From Pelagilacustribacter sp045567335 (lineage in GTDB: Bacteria; Pseudomonadota; Alphaproteobacteria; Pelagibacterales; Pelagibacteraceae): 64,000 nt of DNA. How positions within the stretch are numbered: position 1 is the first letter of the stretch; each line of letters starts with the position of its first letter. The translations under genes and the position numbers were made by a program. Shown one piece after another: positions 25,250 through 34,640 of the stretch. The notes under the pieces are model-generated. The model was given only the letters and a program-made list of their open reading frames with translations. It ran no database searches and had not been told where the DNA came from. The stretch is taken from contig JBJLCZ010000006.1 of NCBI GenBank assembly GCA_045567335.1, positions 11,199-75,198 on the forward strand, written 5' to 3'.

Positions 25250-26965
25250 ATGAAAAAAATAAAAAATCACATTTTAATTATATTACAAATATTTTTTTTC
25301 CTCAGCATTTTTAATGGCGTATGTGCAAAAAATTTTGATAAATTTCTTAAAAGCGATAATATTAACAATTATTTTTCTGGAATTTTATATATTCAAGATA
25401 ATGATTACGCTAATTCCTATAAATATCTTAAAAAATTAAAAGGATTAGAAAAAGATCATTATGGATATTCTAAAATTTATCAATATTCGCTTGTAAATAC
25501 TGGAAGATTTGAAGAAGCTTTTAACTACTCAAAAAAATTAGAAATAGAGGGATTAGATAATTTTGAAAGTAATCTTATTATTGCCATTTATTACCTAAAA
25601 AATAATAATTTTAAAAATGCTCAAAAATATTTTAAAAAATTAAATCAAAATAATAGCAATGAAACATTACCAGGTTTTTTAGCAGAGTCATTAAATATTT
25701 GGTCTAAATTTATGTTAGAGGACAAAAAAATTAATCCAAATTTGATAGACGGTATACACAATAGATTTAAAAATATTAAAAAGATTCAAAAAACTTTTGC
25801 TTATTGCTTCAGTAAATCTCCTAAAGCTGACTTATATTTTAAAAAATTAATTACAAATGAAGAAATTAATTTTTCAAGATATAATTTCTTTTACGCTAAT
25901 TATTTAAATAATAATAAAAAAAAACTAGAAGCAATAAATGTCATCAATAAATCTTTACACAAGTATCCAAAAAATATTTTATTGAATCAGTTAAAAATAG
26001 ATTTAAATACAAAAAAAATAAATAAATTTAACAACAAGTTTGATTGTACAAATATTTCAGATGTTGTTGCAGAAATATTCTATGTTGTTTCTAATGCTCT
26101 TTCATCGCAATCATTATATTCAACATCAAATTTTTACTTAAATTTATCAAAATATTTAAATGGACAATTCATTTCATTTGACATTCTACACGCTGAAAAT
26201 TTTTACTTATCCGGAAATTTAACAAAAGCTAAAATTATTTATAATAAAATAAAAAAAAGAGGAGAAATATATGGCTGGTATTCTTCTAAACAAATTGCAA
26301 GAATTTTGATAAAACAAGATAATCAAGAAGAAGCTTTAAAAATTTTAGAAAAAGAATTTAACAAACTCCCAGGTTCGAATGTTTATAATATTTACGAATA
26401 TGCTGATTTTTTAAAGAATAATAAAAAATTTAAAGAATCTTTGATTTTTTTTAATGAAGTTTTAAATACAATTAACAATCAACATCCATTATTTTCAAAA
26501 GCAAGCGAGGGTAGAGGTGTAGCATATGAAAGACTAGGTAATTGGAAAAAGGCCGAACAAGACCTTTTACAATCATTAAATGTAAAACCAAAACAAGCTT
26601 ATGTTATGAATTATCTAGCTTACTCATGGATTGAAAAAGGTATTAACATCGAAAAATCTTTAGAGATGTTAGAGGAGGCAAATCAAATAAAAAAAAATGA
26701 TGGATACATAATAGATTCTTTGGGATGGGCTTTATTTAAATTACAAAAATATAAAAAAGCTGAAAAGCATCTCAAGAAAGCAGTTATATTGATGCCTTCA
26801 GATCCAGTAGTAAACGATCATTTTGCCGACGTTTTATGGATGAATTCCAAAAAAATTCAAGCAAGATATTATTGGAATTATGTTCTAAATTTAAAAGAAG
26901 CAGAAAAGGAATTAAAAGAGTCAATCAAATTAAAATTAATTTTTGGACCTAAATTAAAGATTTAA
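25250..26965 (+). CDS. Exported tetratricopeptide-repeat protein
   Basis: I cannot name this gene. A signal peptide (about residues 1-27, ending VCA-KN) leads into a 570-residue protein made mostly of TPR-like helices. The clearest repeats are near the C-terminus, with ERLGNWKKAEQDLLQSLNVKP, DSLGWALFKLQKYKKAEKHL and the KPKQAYVMNYLAYSWIEKG block typical of bacterial TPR lipoprotein-like scaffolds. No lipobox cysteine is visible. I prefer the ATG at 25250 to an in-frame TTG at 25238, since it starts the signal peptide directly. It lies seven bases before ispE and may share its transcript. It probably acts as a periplasmic scaffold. Confidence 0.8.
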   Translation: MKKIKNHILIILQIFFFLSIFNGVCAKNFDKFLKSDNINNYFSGILYIQDNDYANSYKYLKKLKGLEKDHYGYSKIYQYSLVNTGRFEEAFNYSKKLEIEGLDNFESNLIIAIYYLKNNNFKNAQKYFKKLNQNNSNETLPGFLAESLNIWSKFMLEDKKINPNLIDGIHNRFKNIKKIQKTFAYCFSKSPKADLYFKKLITNEEINFSRYNFFYANYLNNNKKKLEAINVINKSLHKYPKNILLNQLKIDLNTKKINKFNNKFDCTNISDVVAEIFYVVSNALSSQSLYSTSNFYLNLSKYLNGQFISFDILHAENFYLSGNLTKAKIIYNKIKKRGEIYGWYSSKQIARILIKQDNQEEALKILEKEFNKLPGSNVYNIYEYADFLKNNKKFKESLIFFNEVLNTINNQHPLFSKASEGRGVAYERLGNWKKAEQDLLQSLNVKPKQAYVMNYLAYSWIEKGINIEKSLEMLEEANQIKKNDGYIIDSLGWALFKLQKYKKAEKHLKKAVILMPSDPVVNDHFADVLWMNSKKIQARYYWNYVLNLKEAEKELKESIKLKLIFGPKLKI

Positions 26966-26971
26966 CAATTT

Positions 26972-27811
26972 ATGATTAAGTCATACGGAAAAATTAACCT
27001 TTCATTAAGAGTTTTAAAAAAAATGAAAAATGGATTTCATGACATTCAATCAAATAATGTATTAATAAATATATACGATGATATTTTTATTACTAAAAGA
27101 AAAAATAATAGAGATTTAATAGTCTTTAAAGGAAATCATAAAAAATTTATTAGTAAGCTTCAAAATTCAGTTATAAAAACTATGAAAATTTTAAGAATTA
27201 AAAAAATTATAGATAAAAATATTTTTTATAAAATAATAATAAATAAAAAAATACCAGTATTTGGTGGGTTAGGTGGAGGAACAAGTAATTCTGCATTTAT
27301 AGTTAAGTATTTTCAGACAAAAAAAATTAGTAACTCTGTAATAAAAAACTTTGAAAAAGAAGTAGGCACAGATTTTAGACTATTTTTTTATAAACAATCT
27401 TTTCAAAAAAAATTAGGTATCATTGATGAATACGAAAAAAAATATAAATTACATATTATTATTATTTATCCAAATTTTAAATGCTCTACAAAAAATATCT
27501 ATTCTAAGGTCAAATCTTACAGTCATGTTTCTAAAATAGATTTTTCTAGGAGAAGGAATTTGATAAAATATATTGAATTATTAAAAAAAGAAAAAAATGA
27601 CCTGCAAAAAATAGTAGTATCAAAATTTAATAAGATTAAGAAAATAATCGATTTTATATCTGCTCAAAAAGGCTGTAGCTTTTCAAGAATAACAGGCTCT
27701 GGATCAGTTTGTTTTGGTATATTTAAAAGTGAAAGTTCAGCTAAAATGGGATTAAAAATAATTAAAAAAAAATTTCCAAATTATTGGTGTGCGTATACTT
27801 ATACTATTTAA
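26972..27811 (+). CDS. ispE: 4-diphosphocytidyl-2-C-methyl-D-erythritol kinase
   Basis: This GHMP kinase phosphorylates CDP-methylerythritol in the MEP isoprenoid pathway. The N-terminal SYGKINLSLRV holds the substrate-binding lysine, and the ATP-binding motif PVFGGLGGGTSNSAF is clear. The C-terminal ITGSGSVCFGIF is the third GHMP motif. At 279 residues it is slightly short and unusually lysine-rich. The last gene of the same pathway, ispH, lies in the carotenoid run on the other strand. A tRNA gene follows 35 bases downstream. Confidence 0.92.
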   Translation: MIKSYGKINLSLRVLKKMKNGFHDIQSNNVLINIYDDIFITKRKNNRDLIVFKGNHKKFISKLQNSVIKTMKILRIKKIIDKNIFYKIIINKKIPVFGGLGGGTSNSAFIVKYFQTKKISNSVIKNFEKEVGTDFRLFFYKQSFQKKLGIIDEYEKKYKLHIIIIYPNFKCSTKNIYSKVKSYSHVSKIDFSRRRNLIKYIELLKKEKNDLQKIVVSKFNKIKKIIDFISAQKGCSFSRITGSGSVCFGIFKSESSAKMGLKIIKKKFPNYWCAYTYTI

Positions 27812-27846
27812 TTATATCTCTTTATGATATATCAACACAATAACAA

Positions 27847-27920
27847 TGGGGCATAGCCAAGCGGTAAGGCAGTGGTTTTTGATACCACCATCCTAGGTTC
27901 GAATCCTAGTGCCCCAGCCA
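27847..27920 (+). tRNA. tRNA-Gln (anticodon TTG)
   Basis: The full cloverleaf reads directly: acceptor arms TGGGGCA and TGCCCCA, anticodon stem GTGGT/ACCAC around the loop TTTTGAT with anticodon TTG, T stem CTAGG/CCTAG with loop TTCGAAT, discriminator G, and an encoded CCA end. The sequence resembles bacterial tRNA-Gln throughout, including the weak D stem. It lies between ispE and a CCA-adding-enzyme gene, only seven bases before the latter. Confidence 0.97.
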
Positions 27921-27927
27921 AATAAAA

Positions 27928-29211
27928 ATGAATAAATTTTTTTTTAATAAAAACTTAGTTAAAAAAATTAAAAATTTTTTCTTTCCTTTTTACAAAACAA
28001 AAGAGGCTAGAATCATATTTAATATTTTTAACGAAGGTCAATTAAAAAATAAAAATATTGCCATGTTTGTTGGGGGGTGTGTTAGAAAATATTTAAAAAA
28101 TGAAAAAATTGATGACATCGATATCGCTACAGTTTTAACACCTGAGGAAATTAAACAAAAATTTAGCAAAACAAATGTTAAAGTTATTGAAACAGGTTTG
28201 GATCATGGCACATTAACTCTAATAATTAATGATAAAAAATTTGAAGTAACTACATTAAGAAAAGACACTGAAAATTTTGGAAGACACGCTACAGTTTCAT
28301 TCTTAGAGGATTGGAAAATGGATTCTGAGCGAAGAGATTTTACAATAAATTCAATTTACCTCGATCAAAAAGGAAAAATATTTGATCCTCAGTTAGGTAT
28401 TCAAGATCTCAAAAATAATTTTGTCAAATTTATTGGTAACCCAAATCAAAGAATACAAGAAGATTACCTTAGAATTATAAGGTTTTTAAGATTTTCAATA
28501 CAATATGATAGCAACGCAGACATTGAAACTATACAAGCACTAAAACTAAATCTAAATGGAATAAAATTTCTTTCAAAAGAAAGGATCTTAAGTGAATTGG
28601 TGAAGATATTAAGTTTAAAAAATTTTAGCAATATTTTAAAACATAAAAATAAAAAAGAAATTTTTTTAATGATATTTCCCGAATTTATAAATTTAAATTT
28701 TTTAAGTAAGATAAAATTCCTTTCAAAATTTGAAAAAAATGAAATTGATACAAATATACTTTTAGCGACCATGTTAATTGATAAAACTAATAATCATGAG
28801 TATTTTTGCCATAAATACAAAACATCAAATTATATAAAGGATCAATTAAGTTTTTTCGCAACTACATTAGAGGAATATGATTTAGATAAGCAATTTTTTA
28901 AAAAAAACCTAAAAAAAAATATATATTTTTTAGGCAAAAACAGATTAAAAAAATTTAACTTATTTTTATTTTTAAAAAATTCAAAATTATCTTTGAAAAA
29001 ATATAATGAAATTACAACAAGTATATCCAAGACTTTAGTCCCAGAATTTCCTTATAACGGAAAATATTTAATAAAAAAGGGTTTGGTAGAAGGCAAGAAA
29101 GTAGGATTAGCTATTAAAGAACTTGAGAGAGCTTGGTTAAAAAATAATTTTTTTTTAAATAGCAAAAGCATCGTGACTATAGTTAATAAAGTAAAAAATC
29201 AAACATATTGA
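27928..29211 (+). CDS. CCA-adding enzyme / poly(A) polymerase family
   Basis: This nucleotidyltransferase belongs to the class II family that builds or repairs the tRNA CCA end, or adds poly(A). The N-terminal GGCVRKYLKNEKIDDIDIA contains the metal-binding DID, RRDFTINSIY is the ribose and base recognition motif, and EDYLRIIRFLRF follows. It has 427 residues, with a long C-terminal helical part. In alphaproteobacteria the CCA-adding role is the more likely, but the two activities cannot be separated by eye. Its start lies seven bases after tRNA-Gln, and its 3' end overlaps the convergent greA by 13 bases. Confidence 0.88.
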   Translation: MNKFFFNKNLVKKIKNFFFPFYKTKEARIIFNIFNEGQLKNKNIAMFVGGCVRKYLKNEKIDDIDIATVLTPEEIKQKFSKTNVKVIETGLDHGTLTLIINDKKFEVTTLRKDTENFGRHATVSFLEDWKMDSERRDFTINSIYLDQKGKIFDPQLGIQDLKNNFVKFIGNPNQRIQEDYLRIIRFLRFSIQYDSNADIETIQALKLNLNGIKFLSKERILSELVKILSLKNFSNILKHKNKKEIFLMIFPEFINLNFLSKIKFLSKFEKNEIDTNILLATMLIDKTNNHEYFCHKYKTSNYIKDQLSFFATTLEEYDLDKQFFKKNLKKNIYFLGKNRLKKFNLFLFLKNSKLSLKKYNEITTSISKTLVPEFPYNGKYLIKKGLVEGKKVGLAIKELERAWLKNNFFLNSKSIVTIVNKVKNQTY

Positions 29212-29675
29212 ACATTTAGAATCTGAAAGCTTCTATCTCCTGAAGGAGTATTGACGGAAACCATATCTTCAACATTTTTTCCTATTAAAGCTTTTCCAAT
29301 AGGAGATCTAAAAAATATTAAATTTTTTGAAATATCAGCTTCATCTTGTCCTACAATCTTATATTTAGTTTTTTTATCATTTTCTAGATCTTTGACACTT
29401 ACAGTCGAACCAAATATAACTTTACCGTTATTTTCAATTTTTGTAACATCTATAACGTTTGCTCGTGCTATCATATCATTTATAGCTATTACTCTACTTT
29501 CGATTTGAGCCTGTTGTTCTTTCGCAGCATGATATTCAGCATTTTCTTTAAGATCGCCATGAGAACGAGCTTCAGCTATGGCAGCAACTATTTCTGGTCT
29601 TTTGATATTTACTAAGTTTTTAAGTTCAGCTTTAAGTTTTTCTAAGCCAGTTAATGTAATGGGTTCTTTATCCAT
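29199..29675 (-). CDS. greA: Transcription elongation factor GreA
   Basis: GreA rescues backtracked RNA polymerase by stimulating transcript cleavage. The coiled-coil tip that enters the secondary channel carries the acidic residues in ARSHGDLKENAEYHAAKEQQ. The C-terminal FKBP-like domain ends SPIGKALIGKNVEDMVSV...PSGDRSFQIL. It has 158 residues, the normal length. It lies one base after hemF and is transcribed with it. Confidence 0.97.
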   Translation of the reverse strand: MDKEPITLTGLEKLKAELKNLVNIKRPEIVAAIAEARSHGDLKENAEYHAAKEQQAQIESRVIAINDMIARANVIDVTKIENNGKVIFGSTVSVKDLENDKKTKYKIVGQDEADISKNLIFFRSPIGKALIGKNVEDMVSVNTPSGDRSFQILNVQYV

Positions 29676-29676
29676 A

Positions 29677-30510
29677 TTATTTCCATTTAGGGTTTGGAGG
29701 TAATGACATCAAAATAGATTTTATATCACCCTCAGAATTTAGCCCAAACTTTGTACCTCTATCATATAATAAATTAAATTCTATATATTTACCTCTTTTT
29801 ATCATTTGTTTTTCTTTATCTTTTTTATTCCATCTTTTTTTAATTTTATTTAATACTATTTCTTTGGTTATATCTACAAATTGAAGACCTAACTCTCTAA
29901 CAAATTTAAAATTATTTTCCCAATTTGATTGCTCATAATCAAAAAATAATCCCCCTATGCCCCTAGCTTCTTTTCTGTGAGGAATATAAAAATATTGATC
30001 ACATAATTTTTTATATTTATAATAATTTTTATTATTACTGTAACAAATTTTTTTTAGTTTTTGATGTATCTTATTTTTTTCAATAATATCATTAAAACTT
30101 GGTGTAACATCCATTCCTCCACCAAACCATTCTTTTGTAGTTGCAATAAATCTAGTGTTAAAATGTAAAGCAGGCATTTTAGGATTTTTCATATGTGCTA
30201 CAACTGAAACTCCTGCAGCCCAATATTTTCCGTTTTTATTTGCACCTAATATGTGCGATCGATATTCTTTTTTAAAAGTTCCCTTTACCAATGATTTATT
30301 TATACCTAATTTATCAAATATCTTTCCTCCTGTTAATAAATATGAAACTCCCCCTCCTTCATTTTTATTTTTTTTTACCCAAGTATTTTTTTTGAATTTA
30401 ATTTTTTTTTTTGAATGATTATTTTCTAATTTTATAAATTCTTGGCATATCTGAAATTGAAGAAATTCAAACCAATTATTAATTAATTTTTTTTTTGCAA
30501 ATATGTTCAT
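29677..30510 (-). CDS. hemF: Oxygen-dependent coproporphyrinogen III oxidase
   Basis: This enzyme uses oxygen to decarboxylate coproporphyrinogen III in haem synthesis. The conserved stretches are visible: HFNTRFI, WFGGGMDVTPSF, PHRKEARGIGGLFFDY, and the C-terminal EFNLLYDRGTKFGL and ESILMSLPP-like ending. It has 277 residues. The presence of the aerobic form fits the aerobic respiratory genes nearby. It overlaps trmL by four bases and is followed by greA. Confidence 0.96.
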   Translation of the reverse strand: MNIFAKKKLINNWFEFLQFQICQEFIKLENNHSKKKIKFKKNTWVKKNKNEGGGVSYLLTGGKIFDKLGINKSLVKGTFKKEYRSHILGANKNGKYWAAGVSVVAHMKNPKMPALHFNTRFIATTKEWFGGGMDVTPSFNDIIEKNKIHQKLKKICYSNNKNYYKYKKLCDQYFYIPHRKEARGIGGLFFDYEQSNWENNFKFVRELGLQFVDITKEIVLNKIKKRWNKKDKEKQMIKRGKYIEFNLLYDRGTKFGLNSEGDIKSILMSLPPNPKWK

Positions 30511-30974
30511 AAAGAATTAAAATTATTTTGCCTTAATGCCTCGGATATAACTACTGCTACTGAGATAGCAATATTAAGAGATCTAGTATTTGATTGCATT
30601 GGAATTTTTAGTTTATCTTTAATTTCAGCATGAATATTTTTTGGAACACCCGCACTTTCTTTTCCGAATATAAGCATATCTTTATCCATAAATTTAAAAT
30701 TATGATAATATTTTTTAGCTTTTGTAGTAATTAAAATAAATCTTGATTTTGAATTTTTCATTTTAAAGTTGTTATAATCTTTGTATTTATAAATTTTTGT
30801 AAAATTCGCATAATCCATTGCGACTCGTTTAAACCTTTTATCTTCAAGATTGAAAGCGCAAGGACCAATAATATGTATATTTAACTTAAAACAGGCTCCC
30901 AATCTAACGATAGCAGCCGTATTTTGTGGTATATCTGGTTGATATAACGCAATATTTACCATTTTATGTGTCAT
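30507..30974 (-). CDS. trmL: tRNA (cytidine/uridine-34-2'-O)-methyltransferase
   Basis: This SPOUT-class enzyme methylates the ribose of the wobble base in certain leucine tRNAs. The three motifs are visible: ALYQPDIPQNTAAIVRLGAC, LIFGKESAGVPK and the knot IPMQSNTRSLNIAISVAVVISEALRQ. It has 155 residues, typical of TrmL. It is the first gene of a three-gene minus-strand set (trmL, hemF, greA) and diverges from petA across 63 bases. Confidence 0.94.
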   Translation of the reverse strand: MTHKMVNIALYQPDIPQNTAAIVRLGACFKLNIHIIGPCAFNLEDKRFKRVAMDYANFTKIYKYKDYNNFKMKNSKSRFILITTKAKKYYHNFKFMDKDMLIFGKESAGVPKNIHAEIKDKLKIPMQSNTRSLNIAISVAVVISEALRQNNFNSL

Positions 30975-31037
30975 TCTGAACCCTAGAAAATATTTATTTT
31001 TAGTTTTATTTAAGTATTAAAATAGTAAACATCTTAT

Positions 31038-31559
31038 ATGGATAAACCAGAAAAAAAAACTAATAGAAGAGATTTTTTGTACACTGCAAGTTACACGATT
31101 GGAGCTTTTGGAGTTGGATCTATAATTTGGCCTTTAATTCATCAAATGAATCCTGATAAGGCTCAACAAGCTCTTGCCACAACTGAAGTGGATATAAGTC
31201 AGGTAGAACCTGGAAACTCGATTACTGTATTGTGGAGAGGTAAACCAGTTTTTTTAAAAAGAAGAACTCAAGAAGAAATAGATGAAGCTAGATCAGTTTC
31301 ATTAAAAGAATTACCAGATCCGCAAAAAGATGAAGAAAGAGTAAAAAATGGTAAAGATGAATGGTTAGTTATGCTTGGTGTTTGCACACATTTAGGTTGT
31401 GTGCCACTTAAAGATAAAGGAGACTACAATGGATGGTTTTGCCCTTGTCATGGCTCTCATTATGATGTTTCAGGCAGAATTAGAAAAGGACCTGCGCCTA
31501 AAAATATGGAAATACCTAAATACGAATTTGTAAACAACAACACGATTAAAATAGGTTAA
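31038..31559 (+). CDS. petA: Ubiquinol-cytochrome c reductase Rieske iron-sulphur subunit
   Basis: This is the 2Fe-2S subunit of the bc1 complex. A twin-arginine signal anchor is seen at the N-terminus (R10-R11 in TNRRDFL, then a hydrophobic helix to about residue 34). The cluster ligands are C116 and H118 in CTHLGC and C135 and H138 in CPCHGSH, with C121 and C137 as the disulphide pair. It has 173 residues. It begins the petABC operon, with petB starting five bases after its stop. Confidence 0.97.
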   Translation: MDKPEKKTNRRDFLYTASYTIGAFGVGSIIWPLIHQMNPDKAQQALATTEVDISQVEPGNSITVLWRGKPVFLKRRTQEEIDEARSVSLKELPDPQKDEERVKNGKDEWLVMLGVCTHLGCVPLKDKGDYNGWFCPCHGSHYDVSGRIRKGPAPKNMEIPKYEFVNNNTIKIG

Positions 31560-31564
31560 CGATT

Positions 31565-32824
31565 ATGAGTGATAAAGAGTATATTCCAAAATCTAAAGCT
31601 GGCAAATGGTTTAATGATAGATTGCCTTTACTTTCTTTAGTTTCCCATTTGACTGATTACCCAACTCCTAAAAATTTAAATTATTGGTGGACATTCGGTG
31701 GAATTTTAACTTTTTGTTTATTAACTCAAATTATAACAGGAATTGTACTTGCTATGCATTATGTTGCACACGCAGATTTAGCATTTGGAAGTGTCGAACA
31801 TATAATGAGAGATGTTAATTATGGATGGTTAATTAGGTATATTCACAGTAATGGAGCCTCAATGTTTTTTTTAGCTGTTTATATTCATATTTTTAGATCT
31901 TTATTTTATGGATCTTATAAATCTCCAAGGGAAGTAATTTGGATAATAGGAATTTTAATTTATATTTTAATGATGGCAGCTGCATTTATGGGTTATGTTT
32001 TGCCATGGGGTCAAATGAGTTTTTGGGGTGCAACTGTTATTACAAACCTATTTAGCGCTATTCCTCTTATTGGTGATAGTATAACCACTTGGCTTTGGGG
32101 AGCCTATTCAGTTGATAATCCAACTTTAAATAGATTTTTTAGCTTGCATTATTTAATTCCGTTTTTAATTATGGGGTTAGTCGTATTACATATATGGGCT
32201 TTACACGTTCCAGGAAATAACAATCCAGTTGGGATAGATATAAAAAAACCTTCAAGAGACACAGTTCCTTTTCATCCTTATATAACTATTAAAGATACTT
32301 TTGCTTTATTGATGTTTGCGATGATTTTTGCAGGATTTGTATTTTTTGCACCAAATGTTTTAGGTCATTCTGATAATTATATTCCTGCGAACCCGATGGT
32401 TACGCCAGCACATATTGTTCCAGAATGGTACTTACTGCCTTTCTATGCAATTTTAAGATCAGTACCAGATAAGTTAGGAGGAGTAATATTAATGTTTGGT
32501 GCAATATTTATACTTGTCATTCTTCCTTGGTTAGATACTTCAAAAGTAAGATCAACAGTATTTAGACCTATATATAGACAGTTTTTTTGGATATTAATCA
32601 TTGACGTACTAATGTTAGGTTATATGGGGGCCATGCCAGCAGAAGGCATATATTTAGTCTCTGCAAGAGTTGGCACTGTTTATTATTTTTTACATTTCTT
32701 AGTAATTTTACCAGTCGTAGGGTTTTTAGAAAAAACAGATCCAATACCAGCAAGTATATCTGAACCAGTTATGACTGGATCAGCAGAACCTTCTTTAGCT
32801 AAGAAACATAATGAAAATATTTAA
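31565..32824 (+). CDS. petB: Cytochrome b of the bc1 complex
   Basis: This eight-helix subunit carries haems bL and bH and the two quinone sites. The conserved loops are present: YVLPWGQMSFWGATVITNLFSAIP, the PEWY motif of the quinol-oxidation site in VPEWYLLPFYAILRS, and the paired helix histidines (VAHADLAFG..., HIFRSLFYGS). The 419-residue length is typical of the full cytochrome b, not a b6/IV split form. It overlaps petC by 14 bases. Confidence 0.97.
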   Translation: MSDKEYIPKSKAGKWFNDRLPLLSLVSHLTDYPTPKNLNYWWTFGGILTFCLLTQIITGIVLAMHYVAHADLAFGSVEHIMRDVNYGWLIRYIHSNGASMFFLAVYIHIFRSLFYGSYKSPREVIWIIGILIYILMMAAAFMGYVLPWGQMSFWGATVITNLFSAIPLIGDSITTWLWGAYSVDNPTLNRFFSLHYLIPFLIMGLVVLHIWALHVPGNNNPVGIDIKKPSRDTVPFHPYITIKDTFALLMFAMIFAGFVFFAPNVLGHSDNYIPANPMVTPAHIVPEWYLLPFYAILRSVPDKLGGVILMFGAIFILVILPWLDTSKVRSTVFRPIYRQFFWILIIDVLMLGYMGAMPAEGIYLVSARVGTVYYFLHFLVILPVVGFLEKTDPIPASISEPVMTGSAEPSLAKKHNENI

Positions 32825-33596
32825 TTTTAAAAAAAATTTACTAGTCTTGATCTTAATTTTTTTTTCAACTAATTTTTCTTTTTCAGCAGAGATGGTCGAA
32901 CCTTTAAAAATAAAATGGAGTTTTAAAGGATTAACCGGAAAATTTGATAGAGCATCACTACAAAGAGGATTTCAAGTATATAAGGAAGTGTGTTCATCTT
33001 GTCATTCTATGCAGTATTTAAGTTATAGAAATTTAGGAGAAGAAGGTGGCCCAGAATTTTCATTAGAGGAGGTTAAAGCAATTGCCGCAAGCATAGAGGT
33101 AGAGGATGGTCCAGATAGTCAAGGAGAGATGTTTACTAGACCTGGGAGACCTTCTGATAAATTTAAGAGTCCTTATCCAAACGTTAATGCATCTATGGCT
33201 GCCAATGGAGGAGCTTATCCTCCAGACATGTCAGTGCTAGTTAAAGCAAGACCGGGTGGTGCTAATTATATTTACTCGATACTAATGGGATATGAAGAGA
33301 AACCAGCTGATTTTATTTTAGAAGAGGGAGTTTATTACAACAAATATATGAGTGGACAAAAAATTAAAATGTCTAATCCATTATCAGAAGGAATTATTGA
33401 GTATACAGATGGAACCGAAGCAAGCGAAAGTCAAATGGCAAAAGATGTAACAACATTTTTGGCATGGGCAGCTGAACCTGAATTGGAAGCTAGACATAAA
33501 ACCGGAGTAAAGGTCATGCTATACTTAATTTTATTAACTGTATTAGTTTACCTGAGTATGAAAAGAATATGGTCAAGGATTGACTCTGAAGTATAG
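32811..33596 (+). CDS. petC: Cytochrome c1 of the bc1 complex
   Basis: This subunit takes electrons from the Rieske cluster and gives them to soluble cytochrome c. A signal peptide ends near SFSA-EM, the haem attachment motif CSSCH is at residues 61-65, and a C-terminal helix (VKVMLYLILLTVLVYL) anchors it. It has 261 residues and the ANGGAYPPDMS segment found in c1. The 3' end overlaps the convergent ychF by 24 bases, so the two genes share their last codons on opposite strands. Confidence 0.96.
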   Translation: MKIFNFKKNLLVLILIFFSTNFSFSAEMVEPLKIKWSFKGLTGKFDRASLQRGFQVYKEVCSSCHSMQYLSYRNLGEEGGPEFSLEEVKAIAASIEVEDGPDSQGEMFTRPGRPSDKFKSPYPNVNASMAANGGAYPPDMSVLVKARPGGANYIYSILMGYEEKPADFILEEGVYYNKYMSGQKIKMSNPLSEGIIEYTDGTEASESQMAKDVTTFLAWAAEPELEARHKTGVKVMLYLILLTVLVYLSMKRIWSRIDSEV

Positions 33597-34640
33597 TACA
33601 TCTCCATCTTTAACAATATAATCTTTTCCTTCTATTCTTAATTTTCCAACTTCTTTACATTTTTCAGCACTTCCATATTTTATAAAATCTTCACAAGTTA
33701 CCGCTTCAGCACGAATAAATTTTTTTTCAAAATCAGTATGAATTACGCTTGCTGCTTTTGGGGCATAAGTATTTTTTTCTATGGTCCATGCTCTACTTTC
33801 TTCTGGACCAGAAGTAAAAAATGTGTCCAGATTTAATAATTCATATCCCTCTCTAATTAATTTATTCAAACCCGTCTTGTTTAAGCCAATTTCTTTCATA
33901 AAAGACTCTCTTTCATCTTTGGCTAAACCCATAATTTGATCTTCTATGTCAGCACAAATATTTACAATTTTTTCATGAGAATATTCTTTTTTTATCATTT
34001 CAGTGTATTTATTTCCTACAGTTAGACTATCTTCATCTAAATTACATACAATGATTTTTGGTTTTATACTTAATAGTCCCAATGAAGATAAAAATTTTTC
34101 TTCTAACAAGTCTAATTTGTCGTCACTCCCTTTGTTTAATAAACTTAATTTTTTTTCTAAAATATCGATCTCTTTTACAGAAAGTAATTTTTTTTTACCT
34201 TTTTCTAGTTTTTTTTGAATTAAATCAATATCGGCCAACAATATTTCAGTTTTAATTGTTTCCAGGTCATTTATGGGATTAACATCAACATTTACATGAG
34301 TAATCTTTTCAGATTCAAAGCATCTTACCAGATGAATTATAGCATCTACTTCTCTAATATGTGAAAGAAATTTATTACCTAAGCCTTCGCCTTTGGAAGC
34401 GCCTTTTACTAGCCCCGCAATATCTACAAAAGTAATATTGGTATAAATTTTTTTCTTAGAATTGGATAATTTTGATAATTGATCCAGTCTATTATCTAGT
34501 ACATCTACTATTCCAATGTTAGGATCAATAGTACAAAATGGAAAATTTGCTGCTTCTGCGTTCTTTGAAGCTGTTAAAGCGTTAAACAATGTTGATTTAC
34601 CAACATTTGGCAAACCGACAATTCCACATTTAAATCCCAT
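33573..34640 (-). CDS. ychF: Redox-regulated ATPase/GTPase YchF (OLA1 family)
   Basis: YchF is an Obg-like P-loop NTPase that prefers ATP and binds ribosomes. The P-loop GLPNVGKSTLFNALT, the switch region with DIAGLVKGASKGEGLGNKFL, and the NLDE replacement of the usual guanine-specificity motif are visible. The C-terminal TGS domain ends IVKDGDVLYFRV. It has 355 residues. It overlaps pth by 11 bases; ychF after pth and rplY is a very common bacterial order. Confidence 0.96.
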   Translation of the reverse strand: MGFKCGIVGLPNVGKSTLFNALTASKNAEAANFPFCTIDPNIGIVDVLDNRLDQLSKLSNSKKKIYTNITFVDIAGLVKGASKGEGLGNKFLSHIREVDAIIHLVRCFESEKITHVNVDVNPINDLETIKTEILLADIDLIQKKLEKGKKKLLSVKEIDILEKKLSLLNKGSDDKLDLLEEKFLSSLGLLSIKPKIIVCNLDEDSLTVGNKYTEMIKKEYSHEKIVNICADIEDQIMGLAKDERESFMKEIGLNKTGLNKLIREGYELLNLDTFFTSGPEESRAWTIEKNTYAPKAASVIHTDFEKKFIRAEAVTCEDFIKYGSAEKCKEVGKLRIEGKDYIVKDGDVLYFRVNP

